DNA of 64,000 nucleotides from Leifsonia sp. Root4 (GCF_001425085.1 NZ_LMDN01000002.1:273796-337795); one strand, 5' to 3'. Shown: positions 1 through 9,560, counted from the first letter of the stretch. A program made the numbers and translations. Notes: a model not told the origin generated them from the sequence alone.

Positions 1-102
1 GCAGCGTCATCGGTTGTTGCAGCGACTCTAGAGCGCAGTGAGGACCCGGCCATCACGCACATTGGGTGAGCGTGATTCCGGATGCCGCAGCACCCCGATC
101 CG

Positions 103-600
103 CTACGCAGCCGGTTCGAGGAACGCGTCCCACTCCGGAAGCGTGCGCTCCGTGCCGCGCACCCGCCATCCACCCTCCCGCGGAACGTAGGGCGTGAAGC
201 GCAGCTCCCACCCCATCTCGGCCGGCGTCCGGTCGCTCTTGACGTTGTTGCAGCGCAGGCAGCACGCCACCAGGTTCTCCCAGGTGTCGCGCCCGCCGCG
301 TGATCGCGGCAGCACGTGGTCGATCGTGCTGGCCGACTTGCCGCAGTAGCCGCAGCGGTGGTCGTCGCGGCGCAGCACTCCCCGCCTGCTCACCGGCGTC
401 GTCCGCCCCCGCGGGATGCGCACATAGCGGGTGAGCAGGATCACGGATGGGCGATCCCACACCCCGGACGTCGCCCACACCGGGTGCCCGGTGTCAATCT
501 GCAAGACGCGCGCCTTGTCATTCATGACAAGCGCCAGCGCCCGCTTGAAGCTCACGACAGCGAGCGGTTCGTACCCGGCATTCAACACCAGTGTGTGCAT
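103..600 (-). CDS. HNH endonuclease family protein
   Basis: A 165-residue protein with a C-terminal HNH nuclease module. Visible are the first zinc knuckle CGYC (Cys83, Cys86), the catalytic Asp-His pair (94-95) in IDHVLP, Asn109 in the ENL motif, and the second knuckle CLRC (Cys114, Cys117) followed by Asn-Asn. The N-terminal part (LVLNAGYEPL) is the leader typical of the stand-alone actinobacterial HNH family, whose biological role is not established; a DNA nuclease activity is inferred from the fold only. I chose ATG 600 because GAGGGAG lies 6 nt upstream; an in-frame start at 684 would add 28 residues without a better ribosome site. It sits alone behind a 400-nt structured upstream region. 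No restriction or phage partner is adjacent. Confidence 0.87.
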   Translation of the reverse strand: MHTLVLNAGYEPLAVVSFKRALALVMNDKARVLQIDTGHPVWATSGVWDRPSVILLTRYVRIPRGRTTPVSRRGVLRRDDHRCGYCGKSASTIDHVLPRSRGGRDTWENLVACCLRCNNVKSDRTPAEMGWELRFTPYVPREGGWRVRGTERTLPEWDAFLEPAA

Positions 601-960
601 GGTCTCCCTCTCGAAGCAGGCTGCACGGCTTGCAGCCATTCGACTCTTCCGACGACCGAGGGGACGAAGCGAGCGGGCGCACACGCGGTGTTAAACAGAA
701 AAGGACACCGTCATATCGACAGTGTCCTTCGAGCCACTCTGGTGGCTGGGGCGTGTGTGACTGCTGTGCCTCCGGGCAAACAGGCAGCGGGCATCCGTGG
801 TGTGAATGTTCCGTGCCCTGTCCATTGGCTCTCCGAGAATCTCTCAGTACGTCAGGGCTTCAGGCTAAACCACTTTTCCGCCGCAGCCGTACAGCAGCGC
901 GTCGGCGGCCCCGATCGTCACCGAAAATTCACCGTTCTGCCCCCTGCGTCCGGCAACGAA
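601..960 (-). other. Intergenic upstream region of the HNH gene, structured on the minus strand
   Basis: There is no convincing gene in this 360-nt stretch. Read on the minus strand it holds several complementary segments: GCCCTG...CAGGGC enclosing about 35 nt near 830-870, a small AGCCAC/GTGGCT hairpin near 735-750, and the terminator-like hairpin at 701-729. It must contain the HNH promoter, but I see no consensus pair worth calling. I do not recognise a known riboswitch class. Confidence 0.35.
695..729 (-). terminator. Terminator-like hairpin upstream of HNH gene (possible attenuator)
   Basis: On the minus strand AAGGACAC (729-722) pairs perfectly with GTGTCCTT (708-701) across a 13-nt loop, followed by TTCTGTTTAA. 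It lies 100 nt before the HNH start and is not at the end of a gene, so it could end a short leader RNA or act as an attenuator. Confidence 0.5.
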
Positions 961-994
961 ACGGCGAGCGGATGCCAGGGCATCCGCTCGCCGT
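961..994 (-). terminator. Intrinsic terminator of the NlpC/P60 gene
   Basis: A 16-bp perfect stem (961-976 with 979-994) closes on a 2-nt gap, centred on GCGGATGCC/GGCATCCGC. It lies 18 nt past the NlpC/P60 stop codon and is followed on the minus strand by TTTCGTT. Confidence 0.75.
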
Positions 995-1011
995 CGTTCG
1001 CGTGCTCTGGC

Positions 1012-1845
1012 CTAAATGCCGATGCGCACGATGTAGTAGTCGCTGGTCCAGATCGGCTGCACCCGCACGGAAGCACCCTCGTACGGGGCGTGCAGGATGT
1101 TGCCGTTTCCGGCGTAGAAGCCGTCGTGGCCTTCCATGATGACGAGGTCGCCGGGCTGGGCGTCCTCGATCGCGATGCGCGTTCCCGCTGCGCCCTGGCC
1201 GTTCGAGGAGTGCGGCAGCGAGATGCCGAACTGCGCAAACACGTACATGACGAAGCCGGAGCAGTCGAAGCCGGCCGGCGTCGCTCCGCCGTAGACGTAG
1301 GGAACGCCCTGGTACTGCAGCGCCACGTTGTAGACGGAGCCGAGGTCATAGCTCGGGTACGCCGGGCTGGCGAGGAACTCGCCGACCGACGGGCCGGAGT
1401 AGGACGCGGCGTAGCTCGTCATCTGTGCGGCCACCTCTGCGGCACGCGCGGCGGCGGCCGCTGCATCGGCTGCGGCCTGAATCTCGGCCTGGCTGACCGC
1501 GTCATAGCCGTCGGCGGACACCGTGATGTTCGCGGCCTGCTTGTCCACCTGCACGTCTTGGGCCTGGGCCTTCGAGAGCGAGCTGGCAGCGGATGCGGCG
1601 AACTCCGGGTCACCGGAACCGGGCGCGAAGGCGTACGCGGGCAGCGCGATCGTTGCGATCATGCCGAAGGAGAGCGACACCACGACGGCGTTGCGGAGGC
1701 CCTTGCTACGGGGCTTCTGTCGCATCGCCTCTGGGGGCATCACGGCTCGGGTCGCTGCGGCAGTGCCTGCAGCGGGAACCAGTGCGGTACGTGTTGAACT
1801 GTGGGGGGCGCCTCGGCGAGAGCGCTTGGAACCTAATAGAGCCAA
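1012..1845 (-). CDS. Secreted NlpC/P60 (C40) cell-wall hydrolase
   Basis: A 277-residue exported peptidase, predicted to cut peptidoglycan stem peptides. After a long basic N-region come a hydrophobic signal segment (about 52-72), an Ala/Gln-rich possible coiled-coil spacer (about 83-150) and a C-terminal NlpC/P60 domain (about 165-277). Cys195 in DCSGF and His240 in EGHDGF are the expected catalytic pair, with His252 (ILHAP) the likely third polar residue. The start is TTG 1845, because GGAGG stands 5 nt before it; ATG at 1725 with AGAGG upstream is a plausible shorter start that still keeps the signal peptide. It is preceded by a 230-nt untranslated gap, which suggests leader-based control as often seen for actinobacterial wall hydrolases. 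Confidence 0.9.
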   Translation of the reverse strand: MALLGSKRSRRGAPHSSTRTALVPAAGTAAATRAVMPPEAMRQKPRSKGLRNAVVVSLSFGMIATIALPAYAFAPGSGDPEFAASAASSLSKAQAQDVQVDKQAANITVSADGYDAVSQAEIQAAADAAAAAARAAEVAAQMTSYAASYSGPSVGEFLASPAYPSYDLGSVYNVALQYQGVPYVYGGATPAGFDCSGFVMYVFAQFGISLPHSSNGQGAAGTRIAIEDAQPGDLVIMEGHDGFYAGNGNILHAPYEGASVRVQPIWTSDYYIVRIGI

Positions 1846-2074
1846 AGTTACCTCCGGCGCCCCAGCAGCACTAGGTAGCTGCCCCGTCCAATGCGCATAC
1901 GCGTATTGTTTTCGAGATCAGAGACGGGTCTGGGGGACGTCTGCTCTCGAGTCCATCGACCGGCTTCTGGTCAGTGGGACTGAACCGAGGTTACCCGCTG
2001 ACCTGGACGATGTCACATCGAAACACGCCGTTTCTAACGAATTGGTAACGCTTGCCGCCGCCGAAGCCGCGTGG
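1846..2074 (-). promoter_or_regulatory. Long leader/promoter region of the NlpC/P60 gene
   Basis: A 229-nt gap lies between the dtxR stop and the hydrolase start. It contains an 18-bp imperfect palindrome at 1890-1907 (AATGCGCATACGCGTATT), a CAGC/GCTG hairpin just before the ribosome site, and on the minus strand a GTCAGC-GGG-TAACCTCG segment that loosely recalls the conserved 3' part of c-di-AMP (ydaO) riboswitches. The other conserved ydaO blocks are not recognisable to me, so a riboswitch is only a possibility. Confidence 0.3.
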
Positions 2075-2776
2075 TTACAGGGATTCGGCGGTCACAAAAA
2101 TGTGGATGGCAACTTCGTTGGGAAGTTCCAGGCCCTCGCCGAAACCATCAACCTGCACCAGAACATAGGAACCGGCGGCAGAGAAGGTCCCGGTGGCACC
2201 GGGCATCACACCGGACTGCTTGAGCTGCAGGAGCAGCTCCGGATCGAACTGCACCGGCTCACCGAGGCGGCGCACGATGGCCTGCACGGGCTCCGTGTGG
2301 CGCCCGACGAGCTCGACGATGCTCTCGACGCCCTGCATGAACGGGGCGGCGGCGGGCTGGCCGAGCTCTTCGAGTCCCGGGATCGGGGTGCCGTAGGGCG
2401 ATTCGGTCGGGAACTTGAGGATCTCGAGGAGCTTCCGCTCCACCTGCTCGCTCATCACGTGCTCCCAGCGGCAGGCCTCGTCGTGGACGAGTTCCCACTC
2501 CAGGCCGATGACGTCGGAGAGCAGAACCTCGGCCAGGCGGTGCTTGCGCATCACGTGCACGGCCTTGCTGCGCCCGTCATTGGTGAGCTCGAGGTGGCGG
2601 TCACCGGAGACGACGACGAGGCCGTCGCGCTCCATGCGGGCGATCGTCTGCGAGACGGTCGGGCCAGAGTGGCCGAGTCGCTCAGAAATACGCGCGCGCA
2701 GCGGCACGATGTTCTCTTCCTCGAGATCCAGGATCGTGCGGAGGTACATCTCCGTGGTGTCGATGAGATCCGTCAT
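2075..2776 (-). CDS. Iron-dependent regulator, DtxR/IdeR family
   Basis: A 233-residue metal-activated repressor of iron-uptake genes. Winged helix is about residues 1-70, the dimerisation/metal domain 71-140, and an SH3-like C-terminal domain about 150-233. With the start at ATG 2776 every DtxR metal ligand falls at its textbook number: Met10, Cys102, Glu105 and His106 for the primary site, His79, Glu83 and His98 for the ancillary site. That numbering and GGGGAGG upstream decide the start over the ATG at 2794. Because all ligands are intact I infer Fe2+ sensing (IdeR-like) rather than the manganese-type MntR. It is divergent from serC, with about 100 nt between them. Confidence 0.93.
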   Translation of the reverse strand: MTDLIDTTEMYLRTILDLEEENIVPLRARISERLGHSGPTVSQTIARMERDGLVVVSGDRHLELTNDGRSKAVHVMRKHRLAEVLLSDVIGLEWELVHDEACRWEHVMSEQVERKLLEILKFPTESPYGTPIPGLEELGQPAAAPFMQGVESIVELVGRHTEPVQAIVRRLGEPVQFDPELLLQLKQSGVMPGATGTFSAAGSYVLVQVDGFGEGLELPNEVAIHIFVTAESL

Positions 2777-2866
2777 TCGCGCCTCCCCATACATAACTCA
2801 CGCTCGCGTGCACAGCGCTTCGTGCACGCAGGTAACAAGACTACCTGCCCCGCGGTGCCCACTTAG

Positions 2867-3991
<1,125 letters not shown>

Positions 3992-4012
3992 TCCACCGGA
4001 ACGGGGGGCCTG

Positions 4013-4246
4013 ATGCGATTCTGGTTGAAAGACAGCGAGCGGCGGCCTGATCCGCTGCCCGTCCGCACCGATGCCCGCAAGGCGGTTCTCGCCGGAACCG
4101 CGCTGTGGGTGATCGCGGCGGTGCTGTGCGCGTTGTTCCTGCCGCAATTGGATGCCGCCGGCTTCGCCTGGTGGCTGGGCTGCGCGCTCTTCGGCGCGGT
4201 CCTCGGCCTCATCGGTCTCGTCGTGGTGCAGCGCCGCCGTCGCTGA
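4013..4246 (+). CDS. DUF2530 small membrane protein
   Basis: A 77-residue protein with two transmembrane segments (about 24-44 and 49-71), a short basic-acidic N-terminus and an Arg-rich C-terminal tail (QRRRR). It fits the uncharacterised DUF2530 family found next to serC and DUF3027 in actinobacteria. Function is unknown. It ends just before a long palindrome that separates it from the convergent DUF3027 gene. Confidence 0.75.
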   Translation: MRFWLKDSERRPDPLPVRTDARKAVLAGTALWVIAAVLCALFLPQLDAAGFAWWLGCALFGAVLGLIGLVVVQRRRR

Positions 4247-4270
4247 GACCGCACCTGCCCCAGAACGCAG

Positions 4271-4305
4271 TCATGGCCCTGAAACCGGTGGTTTCAGGGC
4301 CATGA
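4271..4305. terminator. Bidirectional terminator palindrome between DUF2530 and DUF3027 genes
   Basis: A perfect 16-bp inverted repeat (4271-4286 and 4290-4305, core CATGGCCCTGAAACC) with a 3-nt loop lies between convergent genes. Neither side carries a clear T-tract. Confidence 0.7.
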
Positions 4306-4342
4306 TTGCGTCGTCGAGGGCCGTTACGGCCGCGCTGCTCGC

Positions 4343-5113
4343 TTAGGCGCGAGCTGCGTCGTCGTTCTCGTCGTCATCGTTCTCGTCGTCATCGTCGGCG
4401 TCGTCGTCGGTGTCGTCGTCGGTGTCGTCGTCATCATCGTCGTCATCGTCGTCGTCGTCGTCGTCATCATCGTCGTCGTCGGCGCTGTCGTCGTCCGAGT
4501 CGGTGGCGAGTTCCTCAGCGAGGTGGTCGATGTCGAGCCCGTCGATGTCTCCGGAGTGCGCCTTCTGCTGCACCTCGCCGGCGAAGTCGTCGTCGAAGTC
4601 GTCATCCGCCTCGTCGTCGTGCTCGTCATCCGACTCGTCGTCGTGCTCATCGTCGTCGTCATGCTCGTCGTGCTCGTCGTCGTGCTGCTCCGCATCGTGC
4701 AGGAGCTGCGCGGCCTGATAGTCGGCGAGGCGCTCCGACCACGGCACCCATTCGGGCGCAAGGAGCGCGTTCTCGCCCGGCATGAGCTCGGACTCGAGCA
4801 CCGTCGGCTTGGCCTCGTCGCTGATGCGCGAGAGAGTCACGGTCCAGTGCCAGCCCGGGTAGCCGCTCAGACGGGACTCGAACATCAGGGAGAGCACGTG
4901 GTCCTCTTCCGCGACGTGACCGATCACCCGGCCGATCGTCTCGGCGGGCGTGAAGTCGAGCAGCGCGGCCCTGGCCATGTCGACGGCGGCGAGCAGCACC
5001 TCGTCGGCGACCGGCGGTGCGGCGGGCGGGGCCGGCAGAGCGGCGTCGTTCAGCTCCGGGGCGGCCTCGCTGGCGGCGTCCGTCGCGTCCTGTTCAGCGG
5101 TCATGTCAGGCAT
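4343..5113 (-). CDS. DUF3027 family protein with long poly-aspartate tail
   Basis: A 256-residue protein. Residues 1-150 form the conserved part (ADEVLLAAVDMARAAL, GHVAEEDHVLSLMFES, GYPGWHWTVTLSR, EWVPWSERL), matching the actinobacterial DUF3027 family of unknown role. From about residue 150 to the end it is almost only Asp, Glu, His and Ser, including an unbroken Asp run of about 20. The DNA there is a GTC/GAT-type low-complexity tract that may change length. The start ATG 5113 overlaps the stop of the cold-shock gene by 8 nt; ATG 5104 is an alternative. Overlap suggests one operon with csp. The tail could bind cations or basic proteins, but that is inference. Confidence 0.8.
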   Translation of the reverse strand: MPDMTAEQDATDAASEAAPELNDAALPAPPAAPPVADEVLLAAVDMARAALLDFTPAETIGRVIGHVAEEDHVLSLMFESRLSGYPGWHWTVTLSRISDEAKPTVLESELMPGENALLAPEWVPWSERLADYQAAQLLHDAEQHDDEHDEHDDDDEHDDESDDEHDDEADDDFDDDFAGEVQQKAHSGDIDGLDIDHLAEELATDSDDDSADDDDDDDDDDDDDDDDDDDTDDDTDDDADDDDENDDDENDDAARA

Positions 5114-5486
5114 CGAGCTCGTCTGCGACACGGCGGAGCATCGCGGCGATCTTGTGGCTGTGCGAGCTCTCGGGGTAGCGGCCGCGCTTGAGGCCGGCTC
5201 CGATGCCGTCGAGCAGCTTGACGAGGTCCTCGATGAGGATCGCCATGTCGTCGGCCGGGCGGCGCGTGAGCTTGACCATGCTCGGCGGGGCGTCGAGCAC
5301 GCGCACCGAGAGCGCCTGGGCGCCGCGCTTGCCGTCGGCGATGCCGAACTCCAGTCGCATGCCCGGCTTGACCGTGGTTCCGGCCGGCAGCGCCGAGGCG
5401 TGCAAGAAGACCTCTTGGCCATCATCGGAGCTGATGAAGCCGAAGCCCTTCTCGTCGTCGTAGAACTTGACCTTGCCGGTAGGCAT
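5106..5486 (-). CDS. Cold-shock domain protein with C-terminal extension
   Basis: A 126-residue single-stranded nucleic-acid binding protein. The cold-shock domain occupies residues 1-67 with RNP1 (KGFGFI) and RNP2 (VFLHAS). An extra helical tail of about 60 residues follows; classic Csp proteins have only about 67. This longer actinobacterial type usually lies next to DUF3027, as here, where the two genes overlap. Likely roles are RNA chaperone or antiterminator activity; the role of the tail is unknown. Confidence 0.92.
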   Translation of the reverse strand: MPTGKVKFYDDEKGFGFISSDDGQEVFLHASALPAGTTVKPGMRLEFGIADGKRGAQALSVRVLDAPPSMVKLTRRPADDMAILIEDLVKLLDGIGAGLKRGRYPESSHSHKIAAMLRRVADELDA

Positions 5487-5588
5487 ATGTGAACCTCACT
5501 GAGTGAATACGCGGGCACGCCGAATTGCGGCGTCGTCCGTTACTAGCTTATTGGGTTACTGCGGCCATCGCCCCGTATCCTAGAGAAT

Positions 5589-5864
5589 GTGAGCCTTCAG
5601 CAGCCCGAAACATCCCAGCGCCTCGAGCGCGTCTTCGCCTATATGGTGGCCGGGGTGATCGGAGCGTCGATCCTTGCCTTCATCGTCGTTCTGATCGGAA
5701 CCGTCGCGGGCGTCGGAGCCAACGACGGATTCAGCCAGGGCATCTGGCCCTTCGTCTTCACCTTCCCGATGATCGGGTTGCCGCTCGGCTTCCTCCTGAT
5801 CATCGCGCTCATGATCATCTCGAGCAGGCGCCGCAGCCGTGCGGCCCGCACAGACAAGCAGTAG
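5589..5864 (+). CDS. Small two-helix membrane protein, function unknown
   Basis: A 91-residue protein starting with GTG 5589. Two hydrophobic helices (about 18-43 and 51-76) are joined by a Gly/Asp-rich loop and followed by an Arg-rich cytoplasmic tail ([10 protein letters not shown]). I do not recognise a named family. It sits 5 nt before the helicase-associated gene, so the two are probably co-transcribed. Confidence 0.7.
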   Translation: MSLQQPETSQRLERVFAYMVAGVIGASILAFIVVLIGTVAGVGANDGFSQGIWPFVFTFPMIGLPLGFLLIIALMIISSRRRSRAARTDKQ

Positions 5865-5869
5865 CGGCC

Positions 5870-7786
5870 ATGCTCGCCCTCGCCGCACGACTTCGCGCAC
5901 TCACCGATGAGCAGTTGACGGCGGCGTTGGCGCAGCGCGAGTTCCCGCTCGCCGGCGTCCGCGACTACTTCGACCTCGCCGAAGCGCTCCTGGCCCCCGA
6001 CTCCGTTCGGGCCGCACTCGCCACCCTCGACCGCACCAGGCTCGCCGTGCTGGCCGTCGCCGGAGACCTCCTCGCCGAAACAGGTACCGCACCAGACACC
6101 GCCGCGATCACGGCCCGCATCTCCGAACTCGGGCACGAGTCCATCGACGCCACGGTCGTGCGCGCCAGGGCCGAACGTCTCGACGAGTTGTTGCTCGGGA
6201 CCCTGAGCGCCGGCAGCCAAGGCAACGGCGACGGTTCCGGCAGCGAGGCATGCTTCGCACCGTTCACGGCGGTGAGTGAACTGATGCGCGCATGGCCGAG
6301 CGAAGGCCTCCCGAGCAGCGCAGAACTCGCCGCCCCCTCCCCGCACGCGGGCGAGGACGACGAGCCCGACCGGGTCTCATCGCCCGGTGCGGCCGGGCTC
6401 GGAGACGCCGTGAACCGTCTCGCCGCAGAACGCGCATTCGGCACGACCTCCGTCGTCGCCGAACTCGTCACCTCGCTGATCAGCGATTCGGCCCGCGAAC
6501 TCGCCCGCGGCGGGCTCTCCCTGCCCGATGCGAAGCGCCTCGCCCACGACGCGGCGATCGCCTTCGAGGAGGTTCCGCGCTACCTCGGGCTCGCCGAACG
6601 TGCCGGGCTGGTCGAACGCGAGGGCGCGCTCTGGCAGCACAGTGAGGCAGCGGAGGGCTGGCTGCTTGGCGGCACAGCCCAGCGCTGGCGCACCCTGGCT
6701 GCGGCGTGGCATCTCGGTCTCGCACCCGACGTTCGGGTGCTGCTCGCGGCCAGGGCCGAGCGGCCGTGGGGCCAGTTCCTCACCCGCGATGTGAGCTGGA
6801 TCTTCCCTGCAGCCGGTGATTCGCTGCAGCAACGCATCGCCGACCGCACAACAGAGGCCGAGCTTCTCGGGATCACGGCGGGCGGGGTGCCCAGCGCAGC
6901 GGGAAGCGCTCTGCTTGAGCACGGCGCAGAAGCCGCAGAGGCCGCGGTGAGCGAGCTGCTGCCGCCGGAGGTCTCGACGGTCTACCTGCAACACGACCTC
7001 ACCGCCGTCGCGCCCGGGCCGCTCACTCCCCCCATCGATGCGCGGTTGCGCACGATGGCGGATGTCGAGAGTCGCGAGTTCGCATCGAGCTACCGGATCA
7101 CCACTGCATCCGTGAACCGCGCGCTGGGCGCCGGTGAGAGCGCAGAGGAGATCCTCGCCTTCCTCTCCTCGATCTCGTTGAGCGGTGTGCCCCAGCCCCT
7201 GCACTACCTCGTCACCGAGTCGGCCGCCCGCTACGGCAGGCTGCGTGTCGGGCCGGCCACAGACGACGGGCACTTCCAGGGCGCGATCCACTCGGACGAC
7301 CCCGCGCTCATCCACACGGTGGCCGTCGATCACGCGCTCTCCCAGCTCGGGCTCCAGCAGAGCGGCCCGAACAGGCTGCTCAGCCGATTCACGCCCGATG
7401 TGTTGTTCTGGGCGCTCAGCGATGCGCGCTATCCGGTCGCGGCGCACGACGCGGACGGAGAACTCGTGCACCTGGCGCGCCGCCGGGTCGCCCACGCAGA
7501 GGCACCGCCCGCCGTCGACCCGCTCCCGGCGCTCGTTGCGACGCTGCGCGACTCGGATGCCGACACCGAACCGACCGGCCAGGCCTGGCTCGCGCGACAG
7601 ATCGATCTCGCGATCCGCTCCAAGCACACGCTGCTGGTGAGCGTGCGGATGCCGGGCGGCGAGATCTCGGACTACCTGCTCGAACCGGCGAGCGTCGCCA
7701 ACGGCCGGCTGCGGGCGCGCGACCGGCGCGCCGACATCGAGCGCACGCTTCCGCTCTCCAGCATCGCCGCCGTCACCACCGCCTGA
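5870..7786 (+). CDS. Helicase-associated (XPB N-terminal-like) protein
   Basis: A 638-residue protein beginning at ATG 5870; the open frame runs further upstream but that part overlaps the small membrane gene. It opens with a helical domain (LAARLRALTDEQLTAAL), continues through Ala/Leu-rich winged-helix-like repeats and ends with a region (about 440-638) resembling the helicase-associated domain of the XPB/Ssl2 family; no Walker motifs are present. It is always paired with the XPB-like helicase in actinobacteria (mycobacterial Rv0862c/ercc3 arrangement), and here that gene follows 47 nt later. A cofactor role for XPB in DNA repair or transcription is inferred from this pairing. Confidence 0.82.
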   Translation: MLALAARLRALTDEQLTAALAQREFPLAGVRDYFDLAEALLAPDSVRAALATLDRTRLAVLAVAGDLLAETGTAPDTAAITARISELGHESIDATVVRARAERLDELLLGTLSAGSQGNGDGSGSEACFAPFTAVSELMRAWPSEGLPSSAELAAPSPHAGEDDEPDRVSSPGAAGLGDAVNRLAAERAFGTTSVVAELVTSLISDSARELARGGLSLPDAKRLAHDAAIAFEEVPRYLGLAERAGLVEREGALWQHSEAAEGWLLGGTAQRWRTLAAAWHLGLAPDVRVLLAARAERPWGQFLTRDVSWIFPAAGDSLQQRIADRTTEAELLGITAGGVPSAAGSALLEHGAEAAEAAVSELLPPEVSTVYLQHDLTAVAPGPLTPPIDARLRTMADVESREFASSYRITTASVNRALGAGESAEEILAFLSSISLSGVPQPLHYLVTESAARYGRLRVGPATDDGHFQGAIHSDDPALIHTVAVDHALSQLGLQQSGPNRLLSRFTPDVLFWALSDARYPVAAHDADGELVHLARRRVAHAEAPPAVDPLPALVATLRDSDADTEPTGQAWLARQIDLAIRSKHTLLVSVRMPGGEISDYLLEPASVANGRLRARDRRADIERTLPLSSIAAVTTA

Positions 7787-7833
7787 GATCGGGCGGCATC
7801 CGTTCTCAGGCGATCCGCGTAGACTCGGCGGTT

Positions 7834-9483
7834 ATGTCGGATGGCCCCCTGATCGTTCAAAGTGACCGCACCGTGCTGCTCGAGGTCGCGCACCCGCTCG
7901 CCGAAGATGCGCGGCACGATCTGGCGGTGTTCGCCGAGTTGGAGCGTGCCCCTGAGCACATCCACAGCTACCGCATCACCAGGCTCGGGCTGTGGAACGC
8001 GCGTGCGGCCGGGCACGACGCCTCCGACATGCTCGCCACGCTCGAGCGCTACTCCAAGTTCCCCGTTCCGCAGACAGTGTCGATCGACATCGTCGAGACG
8101 GTCGGCCGCTACGGCCGCCTCGTGATCGAGCGCGACGCCGACGGCGAGCTCGTGCTGCGCTCCACCGACGTCGCCGTGCTCACCGAGGTCGCGAACGCCA
8201 AGCGCATCGCGCCGCTGCTGATCGGGCGCCCGAGCCCCGACAGCTACATGGTCGAGCCGTGGGCGCGCGGCGCGCTCAAACAGGAGCTGGTCAAGCTGGG
8301 TTGGCCGGCAGAGGACCTCGCCGGCTACACGCCGGGGACGCCGCACCCGATCGACCTCGCCGAGAATGGCTGGGCGCTGCGCGACTACCAGCAGAAGGCC
8401 GTCGATAACTTCTTCGCCGGCGGCTCCGGCGTCGTCGTGCTGCCGTGCGGTGCGGGCAAGACGCTCGTCGGCGCCGGTGCGATGGCGACCGCGAAGACGA
8501 ACACACTGATCCTCGTCACGAACACCGTCAGCGCGAGGCAGTGGCGCGACGAGCTGTTGCGGCGCACCTCGCTCACCGCGGAGGAGATCGGCGAGTACTC
8601 CGGGCAGGTCAAAGAGGTCAAGCCCGTCACGATCGCGACGTACCAGATCCTCACGGCGAAGCGAAAGGGTGAGTACGCACACCTCGCGCTGCTTGATGCG
8701 ATGGACTGGGGACTCGTCGTGTACGACGAGGTGCACCTGCTGCCTGCTCCGGTGTTCAAGCTCACCGCGGAGCTGCAGGCGCGGCGCCGCCTCGGGCTGA
8801 CCGCGACGCTCGTGCGCGAAGACGGCCGCGAGAGCGACGTCTTCTCGCTGATCGGGCCGAAGCGCTTCGACGCCCCGTGGAAGGAGATCGAGGCGCAGGG
8901 CTTCATCTCGCCGGCGAATTGCTACGAGGTCCGCATCGACCTGCCGCAGCACGAACGGCTGAGCTACGCCGCAGCGGCCGACGACGAGCGCTACCGGCTG
9001 GCGGCGACTGCACCGGCGAAACTCGGTGTCGTCAAGCAGTTGGTGGCGCGGCACCCTGGCGAGCGGATCCTCGTGATCGGGCAGTACCTCGACCAGATCG
9101 ACGAGCTTTCCGATGCGTTGAACGCGCCGAAGATCACCGGCTCGACGCCCGTCGACGAGCGGGAGACGCTGTTCCAGGCCTTCCGCGAGGGCTCCATCGA
9201 GGTGCTCGTGGTATCGAAGGTGGCCAACTTCTCGGTCGATCTGCCCGAGGCGACCGTGGCGATTCAGGTCTCCGGATCGTTCGGCTCACGCCAGGAGGAG
9301 GCGCAGCGCCTCGGCCGCCTGCTGCGGCCGAAGGAGTCCGGACTCACGGCGAGCTTCTACTCCCTCGTCGCCCGCGACACCGTCGACCAGGACTTCGCCC
9401 AGAACCGTCAGCGCTTCCTCGCGGAGCAGGGCTACAGCTACACCATCCTCGACGCGCACGCCCTCGACGAGCTCGCCGCCTAG
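7834..9483 (+). CDS. XPB/Rad25-type DNA repair helicase
   Basis: A 549-residue 3'-5' superfamily 2 helicase. In order: an N-terminal damage-recognition-like domain (1-170), Walker A PCGAGKT (204-210), motif Ia around ILVTN, Walker B DEVH (298-301), motif III LTAT with the RED element (321-330) characteristic of XPB, and motif VI in SRQEEAQRLGRLLRP. Length matches bacterial XPB. Bacterial XPB proteins unwind DNA in vitro; the in vivo pathway (nucleotide excision repair or transcription restart) is less clear. It follows the helicase-associated gene in the same direction and ends at a long palindrome. Confidence 0.95.
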   Translation: MSDGPLIVQSDRTVLLEVAHPLAEDARHDLAVFAELERAPEHIHSYRITRLGLWNARAAGHDASDMLATLERYSKFPVPQTVSIDIVETVGRYGRLVIERDADGELVLRSTDVAVLTEVANAKRIAPLLIGRPSPDSYMVEPWARGALKQELVKLGWPAEDLAGYTPGTPHPIDLAENGWALRDYQQKAVDNFFAGGSGVVVLPCGAGKTLVGAGAMATAKTNTLILVTNTVSARQWRDELLRRTSLTAEEIGEYSGQVKEVKPVTIATYQILTAKRKGEYAHLALLDAMDWGLVVYDEVHLLPAPVFKLTAELQARRRLGLTATLVREDGRESDVFSLIGPKRFDAPWKEIEAQGFISPANCYEVRIDLPQHERLSYAAAADDERYRLAATAPAKLGVVKQLVARHPGERILVIGQYLDQIDELSDALNAPKITGSTPVDERETLFQAFREGSIEVLVVSKVANFSVDLPEATVAIQVSGSFGSRQEEAQRLGRLLRPKESGLTASFYSLVARDTVDQDFAQNRQRFLAEQGYSYTILDAHALDELAA

Positions 9484-9496
9484 GCCCCGATTCCCA

Positions 9497-9553
9497 TGAG
9501 AGCGGCCAAATGGCCGCTTTCGGGGGCGAAAAGCGGCCATTTGACCGCTCTCA
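9497..9553. terminator. Bidirectional terminator palindrome after XPB gene
   Basis: Arms of about 26 nt (TGAGAGCGGCCAAATGGCCG side at 9497, mirrored up to 9553) pair with one mismatch and one bulge, closing on a G-rich loop. It separates XPB from the convergent reductase gene. Confidence 0.7.
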
Positions 9554-9560
9554 ACGGACC

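Noticed and set aside
1..102. Gene or RNA at the left edge
   Set aside because: I see no start, stop, hairpin or tRNA-like pattern in these 102 bases that supports a call.
316..1797. Long plus-strand open frame across the HNH and NlpC/P60 region
   Set aside because: It is antisense to two recognisable genes and has no family-like sequence; high-GC DNA produces such frames by chance.
4343..4785. Ser-, Arg- and Thr-rich repeat proteins in other frames of the poly-Asp region
   Set aside because: These are alternative readings of the same GTC/GAT low-complexity DNA.
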